The notes beneath the pieces are model-generated. The model worked only from the letters and a program-made list of their open reading frames with translations. It had not been told where the DNA came from and searched no databases. Made by a program: the position numbers and the translations under genes. 64,000 nt of DNA from Pseudomonas frederiksbergensis. GTDB taxonomy: Bacteria; Pseudomonadota; Gammaproteobacteria; Pseudomonadales; Pseudomonadaceae. The stretch is from the NCBI RefSeq assembly GCF_001874645.1, contig NZ_CP017886.1:868001-932000 (forward strand). Reading direction: 5' to 3'. This document shows, in pieces, positions 8,330 to 18,599 of the stretch. Numbering within the stretch: the first letter of the stretch is position 1; every line of letters begins with the position of its first letter.

Positions 8330-9793
8330 TTAGCGCGGGAATGCCGGCGGGTTTACACCAGCCATGTCTTCCATCACGCGAACCACCTGGCAGCTGTAAC
8401 CGAATTCGTTGTCGTACCAAACGTACAGAACAACGCGGTTGTCTTGGCAAATGGTCGCTTCAGCGTCCACCACGCCTGCGTGGCGCGAGCCAACGAAGTC
8501 AGTGGAAACCACTTCCTGCGAGTTGACGAAGTCGATTTGCTTATGCAGATCGGAGTGCAGCGCCATGTAGCGCAGGTACTCGTTCATCTCTTCACGGGTG
8601 GCGGCTTTCTCAAGGTTCAGGTTGAGGATTGCCATCGACACGTTCGGCGTTGGAACACGGATCGCGTTACCGGTCAGCTTGCCGGCCAGCTCAGGCAGGG
8701 CCTTGGCAGCAGCGGTAGCAGCACCGGTCTCGGTGATTACCATGTTCAACGCGGCGCTACGACCACGGCGATCGCCTTTGTGGAAGTTGTCGATCAGGTT
8801 CTGGTCGTTGGTGTACGAGTGAACCGTTTCAACGTGACCGTTGACGATGCCAAACTTGTCATTCACAGCCTTCAGCACCGGCACGATGGCGTTGGTGGTG
8901 CAAGAGGCCGCGGAAACGATTTTGTCGTCAGCGGTGATTTCGCCGTGGTTGATGCCGTGAACGATGTTCTTCAGCTTGCCTTTGCCAGGCGCAGTCAGAA
9001 CAACGCGATCGATACCCGGGCAGGTCAGGTGCTGGCCCAGGCCCTCGGCGTCACGCCATACACCGGTGTTGTCCACCAGCAGAGCGTTGTTGATGCCGTA
9101 CTGGGTGTAGTCCACTTCAGTCGGGTTCTTCGCGTAGATAACCTGGATCAGGTTGCCGTTGGCGGTGATGGTGCTGTTGGCTTCATCGATGGTGATGGTG
9201 CCATTGAACGAACCGTGAACCGAATCGCGACGCAGCAGGCTGGCGCGTTTGGTCAGGTCGTTTTCAGCGCCTTTGCGCACAACGATGGCGCGCAGACGCA
9301 GGCCGTCGCCACCACCGGTTTTTTCGATCAGGATGCGTGCCAGCAGACGGCCGATACGACCGAAGCCGTACAGCACAACGTCGGTGCCTTTGCGTGCGCT
9401 AGCGTTTTGCTGACCCACTACATCGGCCATTTCTTCGCGGACGAACTGCTCGGCAGTGCGACCATTGCCTTCGGTCTTGAATTTGACCGCCAGCTTGCCC
9501 AGGTCTACCGAAGCGGCGCCGAGTTTGAGCTCGCTCATCGCCTTGAGCAGCGGGAATGTTTCGTGAACGGACAGTTCGGCGTCATCGGACTGACGATGGC
9601 GAGCAAAGCGGTGAGCTTTGAGAATCGCGATGACAGACTGGTTGATCAGGCTGCGGCCATAGATCGAGCTCACCACGTTGTTATTGCGGTAAAGCTGACC
9701 GATAAGCGGAATCATCGCTTCTGCGAGTGCTTCACGGTCGATCCATTCACCAAGACACTGGTCGGGCTTCTGAGTCACGGGAACCTTCCACAT
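8330..9793 (-). CDS. gapB: Glyceraldehyde-3-phosphate dehydrogenase, long-form GapB type
   Basis: A 487-residue enzyme that interconverts glyceraldehyde-3-phosphate and 1,3-bisphosphoglycerate. The first ~125 residues form an N-terminal extension absent from ordinary 330-residue Gap. Then come the Rossmann motif VVLYGFGRIGRLLARIL and the catalytic SAASCTTNAIVPVLK. The C-terminal motif WYDNEFGYSCQVVRV closes the domain. In pseudomonads this long paralogue lies divergent from mfd, as here. Coenzyme preference (NAD or NADP) and direction (glycolytic or gluconeogenic) are not settled by sequence. No strong ribosome-binding site precedes the ATG at 9793. A terminator follows at 8285-8314. Confidence 0.92.
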   Translation of the reverse strand: MWKVPVTQKPDQCLGEWIDREALAEAMIPLIGQLYRNNNVVSSIYGRSLINQSVIAILKAHRFARHRQSDDAELSVHETFPLLKAMSELKLGAASVDLGKLAVKFKTEGNGRTAEQFVREEMADVVGQQNASARKGTDVVLYGFGRIGRLLARILIEKTGGGDGLRLRAIVVRKGAENDLTKRASLLRRDSVHGSFNGTITIDEANSTITANGNLIQVIYAKNPTEVDYTQYGINNALLVDNTGVWRDAEGLGQHLTCPGIDRVVLTAPGKGKLKNIVHGINHGEITADDKIVSAASCTTNAIVPVLKAVNDKFGIVNGHVETVHSYTNDQNLIDNFHKGDRRGRSAALNMVITETGAATAAAKALPELAGKLTGNAIRVPTPNVSMAILNLNLEKAATREEMNEYLRYMALHSDLHKQIDFVNSQEVVSTDFVGSRHAGVVDAEATICQDNRVVLYVWYDNEFGYSCQVVRVMEDMAGVNPPAFPR

Positions 9794-9961
9794 GTAGGGG
9801 CTGAAAAAAGGGGCTACATTATGCCGCCGAGTCGCCTGCGGAGCAATGCACGCCTATCGCAACATGCTTTTCCTTTCGTCGGCGGTAGTCTGCAACTGAC
9901 AGCCGGCACCTTCGCCCGCTACAATTACCGACTTTGTCGCAACGCTGGAGCTCAACCTTCC

Positions 9962-12900
9962 GTGCCCGTTCTGCGTCTACCGCTTCTCCCTGCCGCGGCA
10001 GGTAAACAGCATTGGGGCAACCTGCCCGGTGCCGCCCTGAGCCTGGCCATCGCCGAGGCCGCCAGCGCTGCCAAGCGCTTTACCCTGCTACTGACCGCCG
10101 ACAGCCAAAGTGCCGAACGGCTGGAACAGGAGCTGAGTTTCTTCGCCCCCGATTTGCCGGTGCTGCATTTCCCGGACTGGGAAACCCTGCCTTACGACCT
10201 GTTTTCGCCGCATCAGGACATTATATCCCAGCGCATCGCCAGCCTGTATCGCCTGCCCGAGTTGAGCCATGGCGTTTTGGTAGTGCCGATCACCACCGCC
10301 CTACATCGCCTGGCACCGACCAAATTCCTGCTCGGCAGCAGCCTGGTACTGGACATCGGCCAGAAGCTCGACGTCGAGCAAATGCGCACGCGGTTGGAGG
10401 CCACCGGCTATCGCTGTGTCGACACGGTGTATGAGCACGGCGAGTTTGCGGTGCGCGGCGCGCTGATCGACCTGTTCCCGATGGGCAGCAAACTGCCCTA
10501 CCGCATCGACCTGTTCGATGACGAAATCGAGACCCTGCGTACCTTCGACCCGGAAAACCAGCGCTCCATCGATAAGGTCGAATCGGTTCGGCTGCTGCCA
10601 GCCAAAGAGTTCCCACTGCAAAAGGAAGCCGTGACCCGCTTCAAGGCACGCTTCCGTGAGCGCTTCGATGTCGATTTCCGGCGCTGCCCGATCTTTCAGG
10701 ACCTGAGCAGCGGGATTACACCGGCCGGTATCGAGTACTACTTACCGCTGTTCTTTGACGAAACCTCCACGCTGTTCGACTACCTGCCGCAGGACACCCA
10801 GGTGTTTTCCCTGCCTGGTATCGAACAGGCGGCGGAAAACTTCTGGAACGATGTGCGCAACCGCTACGAAGAGCGCCGTATTGATCCATCCCGGCCGTTG
10901 TTGCCGCCAGCCGAACTGTTCCTGCCGGTGGAAGACTGCTTCGCGCGCCTCAAGAGTTGGCCACGGGTGGTTGCCAGCCAGCAAGACGTCGAAACCGGTG
11001 TCGGCCGCGAGCGCTTTCCGGCCACGCCGCTGCCGAACCTCGCCATCGAAGCCAAGGCCAACCAACCGCTGCAAGCGCTGTCGAACTTCCTCGATGCGTT
11101 TTCCGGTCGCGTGCTGTTTACCGCCGAGTCGGCCGGTCGCCGCGAAGTGCTGCTGGAACTGCTCGAACGCCTGAAGCTGCGGCCGAAAACCGTCGACAGC
11201 TGGCCGGATTTCGTCGCCAGTAAAGAACGCCTGGCGATCACCATCGCACCGCTGGATGAAGGTCTGCTGCTGGACGATCCGGCCCTGGCACTGATCGCCG
11301 AAAGTCCGCTGTTTGGTCAGCGAGTGATGCAGCGCCGCCGCCGCGAGAAGCGTGCCGATGCCAATAACGATGCAGTGATCAAAAACCTCACCGAACTGCG
11401 CGAAGCCGCGCCGGTGGTGCATATCGATCATGGCGTTGGCCGTTATTTGGGCCTCGCGACCCTGGAAATCGACAACCAGGCCGCCGAGTTCCTGACCCTC
11501 GAATACGCCGAGGGTGCCAAGCTTTATGTGCCTGTGGCCAACCTGCATTTGATCGCCCGCTACACCGGCAGCGATGACGCACTGGCGCCGCTGCACCGCC
11601 TCGGCTCCGAGACCTGGCAGAAAGCCAAACGCAAGGCTGCCGAACAGGTCCGCGATGTCGCCGCCGAGTTGCTCGACATCTATGCTCGTCGTGCAGCCCG
11701 CGAAGGTTATGCCTTCGCCGACCCGAAAGCTGATTACGCGACCTTCAGCGCCGGTTTCCCGTTCGAAGAAACTCCCGACCAGCAAACCACCATCGAAGCA
11801 GTGCGCGAAGACATGCTCGCACCGAAACCGATGGATCGACTGGTCTGCGGTGACGTCGGCTTCGGCAAGACCGAAGTGGCGATGCGCGCGGCATTCATTG
11901 CCGTGCACGGCGGACGTCAGGTCGCGATTCTGGTGCCGACCACCCTGCTCGCCCAACAGCACTACAACAGCTTCCGCGACCGCTTCGCCGACTGGCCAGT
12001 GACCGTGGAAGTGATGAGTCGCTTCAAGTCGACCAAGGAAGTGAATGCCGCCGTCGCCGATCTCGCCGAAGGCAAGATCGACATCGTCATCGGCACACAC
12101 AAGCTGCTGCAAGACGACGTGAAGATCAAAAACCTCGGGCTGGTGATCATCGACGAAGAACACCGTTTTGGTGTTCGTCAGAAGGAACAGCTCAAGGCTC
12201 TGCGCAGCGAAGTCGACATCCTGACCCTGACCGCCACGCCGATTCCGCGCACGCTGAACATGGCGGTGTCAGGCATGCGCGATCTGTCGATCATCGCCAC
12301 ACCTCCAGCGCGACGCTTGTCGGTACGCACCTTCGTCATGGAACAGAACAAGAGCACGGTCAAAGAGGCCCTGCTCCGTGAATTGCTGCGTGGCGGCCAG
12401 GTTTATTACCTGCACAATGACGTGAAAACCATCGAGAAATGCGCCGCCGACCTGGCTGAACTGGTGCCGGAAGCACGGATCGGTATCGGTCACGGGCAGA
12501 TGCGCGAGCGCGAACTCGAACAAGTGATGAGCGACTTCTACCACAAGCGCTTCAACGTGCTGATCGCCTCGACCATCATCGAGACCGGCATTGACGTGCC
12601 AAGCGCCAATACCATCATCATCGAGCGTGCCGACAAGTTCGGTCTGGCGCAGTTGCACCAACTGCGTGGCCGCGTCGGTCGCAGTCACCACCAGGCTTAC
12701 GCCTACCTGCTGACACCACCGCGCCAACAGATCACGCCAGACGCGGAAAAACGTCTGGAAGCGATCGCCAATACTCAGGATCTCGGCGCAGGCTTCGTGC
12801 TTGCCACCAACGATCTGGAAATCCGTGGCGCCGGCGAACTGCTGGGCGATGGTCAGAGCGGGCAGATCCAGGCTGTCGGCTTCACCCTGTACATGGAAAT

Positions 12901-13411
12901 GCTCGAACGCGCGGTGAAATCCATCCGCAAGGGCGAGCAGCCAAACCTCGATCAACCGCTGGGTGGCGGCCCGGAAATCAACCTGCGCTTGCCGGCGCTG
13001 ATCCCGGAAGACTACCTGCCGGACGTCCACGCACGACTGATCCTCTACAAACGCATCGCTTCGGCGACCGACGAGGAGGGTCTCAAAGACCTGCAAGTGG
13101 AGATGATCGATCGCTTCGGCCTGCTGCCCGAACCGACCAAGAACCTGGTGCGCATGACCTTGCTGAAACTGCAGGCCGAGCAACTGGGGATCAAGAAAGT
13201 CGATGGCGGTCCGCAAGGCGGTCGTATCGAGTTCGACGCGCAAACGCCGGTCGATCCGCTGGTGCTGATCAAGCTGATCCAGGGCCAACCCAACCGCTAC
13301 AAATTCGAAGGCGCCACGATGTTCAAATTCATGGTGCCGATGGAGCGCCCGGAAGAGCGCTTTAATACAGTGGAGGCGCTGTTTGAGCGCCTTACTCCAA
13401 AAACTGCTTGA
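9962..13411 (+). CDS. mfd: Transcription-repair coupling factor
   Basis: An 1149-residue ATPase that removes RNA polymerase stalled at DNA lesions and recruits UvrA. I choose the GTG at 9962 (MPVLRLPLLPAAAG), which gives the usual pseudomonad length. The frame stays open far upstream only because it runs antisense through gapB. Domains in order: a UvrB-like module (TLLLTADSQSAERLEQEL, FPDWETLPYDLFSPHQD), the RNA-polymerase interaction domain around residues 480-560 (VHIDHGVGRYLGL, AEGAKLYVPVANLHLI), then the translocase with Walker A GDVGFGKTEVAMRAAF, box IIDEEHRFGVRQKEQL, LTATPIPRTL and GRVGRSHHQAYAYL. The C-terminal regulatory domain follows. The csiV-like gene begins 10 bp after its stop. 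Confidence 0.97.
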   Translation: MPVLRLPLLPAAAGKQHWGNLPGAALSLAIAEAASAAKRFTLLLTADSQSAERLEQELSFFAPDLPVLHFPDWETLPYDLFSPHQDIISQRIASLYRLPELSHGVLVVPITTALHRLAPTKFLLGSSLVLDIGQKLDVEQMRTRLEATGYRCVDTVYEHGEFAVRGALIDLFPMGSKLPYRIDLFDDEIETLRTFDPENQRSIDKVESVRLLPAKEFPLQKEAVTRFKARFRERFDVDFRRCPIFQDLSSGITPAGIEYYLPLFFDETSTLFDYLPQDTQVFSLPGIEQAAENFWNDVRNRYEERRIDPSRPLLPPAELFLPVEDCFARLKSWPRVVASQQDVETGVGRERFPATPLPNLAIEAKANQPLQALSNFLDAFSGRVLFTAESAGRREVLLELLERLKLRPKTVDSWPDFVASKERLAITIAPLDEGLLLDDPALALIAESPLFGQRVMQRRRREKRADANNDAVIKNLTELREAAPVVHIDHGVGRYLGLATLEIDNQAAEFLTLEYAEGAKLYVPVANLHLIARYTGSDDALAPLHRLGSETWQKAKRKAAEQVRDVAAELLDIYARRAAREGYAFADPKADYATFSAGFPFEETPDQQTTIEAVREDMLAPKPMDRLVCGDVGFGKTEVAMRAAFIAVHGGRQVAILVPTTLLAQQHYNSFRDRFADWPVTVEVMSRFKSTKEVNAAVADLAEGKIDIVIGTHKLLQDDVKIKNLGLVIIDEEHRFGVRQKEQLKALRSEVDILTLTATPIPRTLNMAVSGMRDLSIIATPPARRLSVRTFVMEQNKSTVKEALLRELLRGGQVYYLHNDVKTIEKCAADLAELVPEARIGIGHGQMRERELEQVMSDFYHKRFNVLIASTIIETGIDVPSANTIIIERADKFGLAQLHQLRGRVGRSHHQAYAYLLTPPRQQITPDAEKRLEAIANTQDLGAGFVLATNDLEIRGAGELLGDGQSGQIQAVGFTLYMEMLERAVKSIRKGEQPNLDQPLGGGPEINLRLPALIPEDYLPDVHARLILYKRIASATDEEGLKDLQVEMIDRFGLLPEPTKNLVRMTLLKLQAEQLGIKKVDGGPQGGRIEFDAQTPVDPLVLIKLIQGQPNRYKFEGATMFKFMVPMERPEERFNTVEALFERLTPKTA

Positions 13412-13421
13412 AGGACGCCAC

Positions 13422-14000
13422 ATGCGCCTGTTTCGCTCATTGACCCTGTTGTTGACCCTGTTGTTGACCCTCGTCGCCCCGACGGCGTTTGCCGACAGCT
13501 TGTATCAGGTTGAAATGATCCTGGTCCGCCAGAACGCCGTACCGGCCATTGTCAGCCGCTCCGCGCCGGAAGACTGGGCCGCTGGCGCACAGCCAGTGAC
13601 CGCCGACAGCCTGCGCACACCAAGCCTCAACGCCGAGGCTGAAAAACTGCGCGCCAGCAGCGATTACACAGTGCTGTTGCACAAGGCCTGGCAACAGAGC
13701 CTCGGTGACGTCGAGAGCAAAGTCTCGATCAGCGACGGCCGGGAGCAGTACGGCCAGTTCCCGATCGAAGGCACGCTGAACCTGAAACTCGGCCGCTTCA
13801 CCGACGTCGACGCGAACTTCTGGGTCAACCAGTTCGACGCCAATGGCCGGGTCACTGCCAGCGAACGACTGAAGCAGGAGAGCCACACCAAGAACGGTCA
13901 GCTCAACTACCTCGACAACGGCCACCTGGCTCTGATGATCAAGATCACCTCGCTCACTGCAACTGCGCGTCCACCAGTACCCGACGTTCTCCCGGACTGA
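13422..14000 (+). CDS. CsiV-family periplasmic protein
   Basis: A 192-residue exported protein of the CsiV family, whose founding member binds peptidoglycan. The start at ATG 13422 is preceded by AAGGA at 13411-13415; an in-frame upstream ATG at 13383 lies inside mfd and has no site. The signal peptide is very repetitive (LTLLLTLLLTLVAP), encoded by near-perfect 12-bp tandem repeats, and ends TAFADSLY. The mature part has QVEMILVRQ early and GTLNLKLGRFTDVDANFW later, the beta-rich family core. Likely cotranscribed with mfd upstream and the helicase gene 11 bp downstream. Its role in Pseudomonas is not established. Confidence 0.82.
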   Translation: MRLFRSLTLLLTLLLTLVAPTAFADSLYQVEMILVRQNAVPAIVSRSAPEDWAAGAQPVTADSLRTPSLNAEAEKLRASSDYTVLLHKAWQQSLGDVESKVSISDGREQYGQFPIEGTLNLKLGRFTDVDANFWVNQFDANGRVTASERLKQESHTKNGQLNYLDNGHLALMIKITSLTATARPPVPDVLPD

Positions 14001-14011
14001 TCGAAGTCCCT

Positions 14012-16705
14012 ATGCCCCCGAGCCTGAGCAAACCCCTGGCCCCTTCCTGGGTCAGCCGATTCAAGGAACAAAGCCTGGAGCGTGGCCGCCGCTACGCACT
14101 GGAAAATCGCGCCAGGATCGTCGAGGCCGGCGACAGCACCGTCACCGCCAGTTGCGAAGGCTCTGGCGGCAATGTTTACCGTCAGACCATTACGCTGCGC
14201 GAATCCGCCAAAGGCACGCTGTTATTGGTTGATGCAACGTGCAGCTGCCCGGTACGCGTGAACTGCAAGCATTGCGCTGCGGTGCTGCTCAAAGTCCAGG
14301 AAACCCTTGAGTACCCAGCCGCAGCCAAAGACGCCGAGCTGCTGGAAAAGCTTCAGGCCGTCCTCGAAAACCGCACGCCCGCGCCTTTGCCGCAACAGTG
14401 GGTGGATAACGTACAACCGGTGCCGCGCCTGTGGTTGGCAAGCATCGAGTTCAGCGCCTTTGAACCGCGCAACGGCAAAATGCAGCGCTACATCCAGCAC
14501 CGTGCCGCGCTGTCCTTCAGCTATTTGGATGAATACGTCAGCGGGCAGAAAAATACCGACATCCTGATCCGACAGGAACAGCAAACGCTGCGGATCAAAC
14601 GCCAGCCGGACGTCGAAAAGGCCTACCGGGAACAGTTGCGAATCCTTGGATTCAAGGTCGCGACGAGGCAAAGCAAAGCCTTGCCGGAAAGCGCCGGCGA
14701 ACTCTATGAGATGGTCAACGACAGCGCCTGGCTGACCTTCACCCTCAATGAGCTGCCCACGTTGCGCACCCAAGGCTGGGAGCTGCAAATTGACGAAGAC
14801 TTCGGCTTTGACCTGACGGCGGTCGATGACTGGTACGCCACGGTCGAAGAGGCGCCGGAACGCGACTGGTTTGATCTGGAACTGGGGATTATCGTCAATG
14901 GCGAGCGCCTCAGTCTGCTGCCAATCCTGCTGAACCTGATGCGCTCGCATACCGAAATCCTCAATCCGGAACGCCTGGCCAAGCGCCGCGACGACGAGTT
15001 GATTCTGGTGAGCATCCCGCACCGTCCGAACTCCGAATACGGCCCGTTGCAGGTCGCGCTGCCGTTCGGTCGTTTGAAACCGGTGCTGGCGACCCTTGGC
15101 GAGTTTTACCTGCAAGAGCCCGGCGAAACCAGGTTGCGCCTGAGCAGCGCCGACGCCACCCGCCTGAATCCGCTGGAAGATATGCCCCTGCTCTGGGAAG
15201 GTGGCGAGCACATCCGCACCTTCGCCCAGCGCCTGCGTGACATCAAGGACTACGCAGCCGAGGCGCCCGAAGGGCTGAACGCCACATTACGGCCTTATCA
15301 GCTTGAAGGCTTGAGCTGGATGCAGTCGCTGCGGCAACTGGAAGTCGGCGGCATTCTTGCGGACGACATGGGTCTAGGCAAAACCCTACAGACCCTGGCG
15401 CATGTGCTGACCGAGAAAAACGCCGGACGCCTCGACCGGCCGAGCATAGTGGTCATGCCCACCAGCCTGATTCCCAACTGGCTCGACGAAGCGGCGCACT
15501 TTGCCCCGCAGCTCAAAGTACTGGCGCTGTATGGCGCCGGACGTAAAAAACACTTTGAGCATTTGGCCGAGTACGACCTGATTCTCACCACCTACGCGCT
15601 GCTGCCCAAGGATGTCGAACGCCTGGCGGCGCAACCATTGCACATGCTGGTGCTCGACGAAGCGCAATACATCAAGAACCCCAACAGCAAGGCCGCTCAT
15701 GCAGCGCGAATGCTCAATGCCCGGCAGCGCCTGTGCCTGAGCGGCACACCGCTGGAAAATCACTTGGGTGAGCTGTGGTCGCTGTTTCACTTCCTGCTGC
15801 CCGGTTGGCTGGGCGACGTGAAAAGCTTCAATCGTGATTACCGCGTGCCAATCGAAAAACGTGCCAGCGACGTACGACTGCAACACCTGAACGGTCGGAT
15901 CAAACCGTTTCTGTTGCGCCGAACCAAGGAACAGGTCGCCACTGAGTTGCCGCCAAAAACCGAGATTGTCCACTGGGTCGAGCTTAACGAAGCGCAGCGT
16001 GACGTTTATGAAACCATGCGCCTGGCCATGGACAAGAAAGTCCGCGACGAAATCACCCGCAAAGGCGTGGCGCGTAGCCAGATCATCATTCTTGAGGCGC
16101 TGCTCAAGCTACGTCAGGTGTGCTGCGATCTGCGCCTGGTCAATGAGGCCGCCCTGCCCACTCGCGGCAGCACCTCGGGCAAGCTCGACAGCCTGATGGA
16201 CATGCTTGAGGAACTGTTCGAAGAAGGCCGCAAAATCCTGCTATTTTCACAGTTCACCTCGATGCTGTCCCTGATCGAAGATGAGCTGAATAAACGCGGT
16301 ATTGCTTACGCACTATTGACCGGGCAAACCCGCGATCGACGCACTCCCGTGAAAGACTTCCAGAGCGGAAAGCGCCAGATCTTTCTGATCAGCCTGAAAG
16401 CGGGCGGCGTTGGCCTTAACCTGACGGAAGCCGACACGGTGATTCACTACGACCCGTGGTGGAACCCGGCGACAGAAAACCAGGCCACCGACCGCGCTTA
16501 CCGGATCGGCCAAGAGAAGCCGGTGTTCGTCTACAAGATGATTGCTCGCGGGACCGTCGAAGAGAAAATCCAGCATTTGCAGAAGGAAAAATCCGACCTG
16601 GCGGCCGGCGTACTGGATGGGCGCACGACCGGGGACTGGAAGCTGCAGAGCGACGATATTGAAGCGTTGTTTGCGCCGCTACCGGACAAACAAGGCAAAC
16701 GCTAA
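14012..16705 (+). CDS. SWIM zinc-finger SNF2-family DEAD/DEAH helicase
   Basis: An 897-residue cytoplasmic ATPase of the bacterial SNF2 group. A SWIM zinc-binding motif lies at about residues 77-88 (CSCPVRVNCKHC), followed by a ~300-residue linker. The SNF2 engine starts near residue 440: ILADDMGLGKTLQTLAHVL (Walker A), LDEAQYIKN (DEAQ box), LSGTPLENHLGELWSL and LLRRTKEQVATELPPKTE. The second lobe has FSQFTSMLSLIEDEL, SLKAGGVGLNLTEADTVIHY and ATDRAYRIGQ. Likely activity is ATP-driven translocation on double-stranded DNA; the biological role is unknown. It starts 11 bp after the csiV-like gene, suggesting an mfd-linked operon. I do not recall a helicase at this position in P. aeruginosa. Confidence 0.92.
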   Translation: MPPSLSKPLAPSWVSRFKEQSLERGRRYALENRARIVEAGDSTVTASCEGSGGNVYRQTITLRESAKGTLLLVDATCSCPVRVNCKHCAAVLLKVQETLEYPAAAKDAELLEKLQAVLENRTPAPLPQQWVDNVQPVPRLWLASIEFSAFEPRNGKMQRYIQHRAALSFSYLDEYVSGQKNTDILIRQEQQTLRIKRQPDVEKAYREQLRILGFKVATRQSKALPESAGELYEMVNDSAWLTFTLNELPTLRTQGWELQIDEDFGFDLTAVDDWYATVEEAPERDWFDLELGIIVNGERLSLLPILLNLMRSHTEILNPERLAKRRDDELILVSIPHRPNSEYGPLQVALPFGRLKPVLATLGEFYLQEPGETRLRLSSADATRLNPLEDMPLLWEGGEHIRTFAQRLRDIKDYAAEAPEGLNATLRPYQLEGLSWMQSLRQLEVGGILADDMGLGKTLQTLAHVLTEKNAGRLDRPSIVVMPTSLIPNWLDEAAHFAPQLKVLALYGAGRKKHFEHLAEYDLILTTYALLPKDVERLAAQPLHMLVLDEAQYIKNPNSKAAHAARMLNARQRLCLSGTPLENHLGELWSLFHFLLPGWLGDVKSFNRDYRVPIEKRASDVRLQHLNGRIKPFLLRRTKEQVATELPPKTEIVHWVELNEAQRDVYETMRLAMDKKVRDEITRKGVARSQIIILEALLKLRQVCCDLRLVNEAALPTRGSTSGKLDSLMDMLEELFEEGRKILLFSQFTSMLSLIEDELNKRGIAYALLTGQTRDRRTPVKDFQSGKRQIFLISLKAGGVGLNLTEADTVIHYDPWWNPATENQATDRAYRIGQEKPVFVYKMIARGTVEEKIQHLQKEKSDLAAGVLDGRTTGDWKLQSDDIEALFAPLPDKQGKR

Positions 16706-16730
16706 GCCTATAAACCGGAACGCGGTCCAA

Positions 16731-16829
16731 TGTAGGAGCTGCCGCAGGCTGCGATCTTTTAGCGCTCTTGCGAGCGCTGAAGATCAAAAGATCGTCCGAA
16801 CGCGGCCCGAGCCTTCGCCAGCTCCTACA
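16731..16829. repeat. REP-like palindromic doublet B
   Basis: Inward-facing pair, TGTAGGAGCTGCCGCAGGC ... CCAGCTCCTACA, between the convergent helicase and phosphorylase genes. Its right arm carries the same variant segment (GATCGTCCGAACGCGGCC) as copies A and D. An internal AGCGCTCTTGCGAGCGCT palindrome forms the loop. Confidence 0.85.
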
Positions 16830-16832
16830 AAA

Positions 16833-17588
<756 letters not shown>

Positions 17589-18599
17589 TTAATCAATCAG
17601 TTGGGCATCTTTGAGCGCGCCAAGGGCGGTAAGCCAGCGCGGATCCTGCCGGTAATCGGTACTGGCGAACGACTGGCTTCGCATCTTTGCGATACGTGCA
17701 GACGGCTTGACCTTCAAACGCTGAGCCGCACTCAGGGCCAGCTCGGCAGCCGCGCGATCATTACAGACCAGGCCCATATCGCAACCGGCAGACAGTGCTG
17801 CCTCGATTCGACTGGCCGCGTCACCCACCACATGGGCGCCGGCCATCGACAGATCATCGCTGAAGATCACCCCGTCAAACTGCAACTCGCCGCGCAGGAT
17901 GTCCTGCAACCAGCGGCGCGAGAAGCCGGCCGGCTGCGAGTCAACGTGCGGATAGATCACGTGAGCAGGCATCACGGCCGCCAGTTGTTTGCTCAAGCGC
18001 GCGAACGGCACGAGGTCCTTGGCGCGGATTTCCTCAAGACTGCGCTCGTCATTCGGAATCGCAACGTGCGAATCCGCCTCCGCCCAGCCGTGACCAGGGA
18101 AGTGCTTGCCGGTAGCCGCCATGCCGGCGCTGTTCATGCCGCGAATGAACGCCCCTGCCAGCAAGGCCGCGCGCTCTGGATCACCTTCGAACGAACGGGT
18201 ACCGACCACGGCACTGCGCTGGTAGTCGAGGTCCAGCACCGGGGCGAAGCTCAGGTCGAGGCCGACGGCCAGCACTTCGGTCGCCATGATCCAGCCACAC
18301 TGCTCGGCCAGGTATTCGGCGTTCGGGTTGTCAGCAATCGCGCGCATGGCTGGCAGACGCACGAAGCCCTGACGCAGACGCTGCACCCGACCGCCCTCCT
18401 GGTCCACTGCCAACAGCAAGTCTGGCCGCACCGCACGAATCGACGCACTCAACTCACGGACCTGACGCGGATGTTCGATATTGCGTGCAAAAATGATCAG
18501 GCCACCCACTTCGGGCTGACGCAACAGTTGGCGATCTTCGGCCGTCAGCCAGGTACCGGCGACGTCCACCATCAACGAGCCTTGCAGGCCAGCAGTCAT
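17589..18599 (-). CDS. nagZ: Beta-N-acetylhexosaminidase (cell-wall recycling)
   Basis: A 336-residue cytoplasmic glycoside hydrolase family 3 enzyme. It removes N-acetylglucosamine from anhydromuropeptides; the products act as AmpC-inducing signals where AmpR is present. Start at ATG 18599 (MTAGLQGSLMVDVAG), with AAGGA eight bases upstream; the longer open frame has no good site. Motifs: GLIIFARNIEHPRQV, AVDQEGGRVQRLR, and the NagZ active-site loop KHFPGHGWAEADSH (substrate-binding Lys-His and general acid Asp/His). FDGVIFSDDLSMAGA near residue 250 holds the catalytic Asp nucleophile. Its ATG overlaps the stop of a possible 50-codon gene (ATGA). The phosphorylase gene follows after 12 bp. 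Confidence 0.95.
   Translation of the reverse strand: MTAGLQGSLMVDVAGTWLTAEDRQLLRQPEVGGLIIFARNIEHPRQVRELSASIRAVRPDLLLAVDQEGGRVQRLRQGFVRLPAMRAIADNPNAEYLAEQCGWIMATEVLAVGLDLSFAPVLDLDYQRSAVVGTRSFEGDPERAALLAGAFIRGMNSAGMAATGKHFPGHGWAEADSHVAIPNDERSLEEIRAKDLVPFARLSKQLAAVMPAHVIYPHVDSQPAGFSRRWLQDILRGELQFDGVIFSDDLSMAGAHVVGDAASRIEAALSAGCDMGLVCNDRAAAELALSAAQRLKVKPSARIAKMRSQSFASTDYRQDPRWLTALGALKDAQLID

Noticed and set aside
8444..9961. Long in-frame extension upstream of mfd (would give 1655 residues)
   Set aside because: The extra part is antisense to gapB; Mfd homology and length start at GTG 9962.
10742..13423. Long minus-strand frames opposite mfd (473 and 384 codons)
   Set aside because: Shadow frames caused by high G+C codon use; no family motifs, while the plus strand encodes a complete Mfd.
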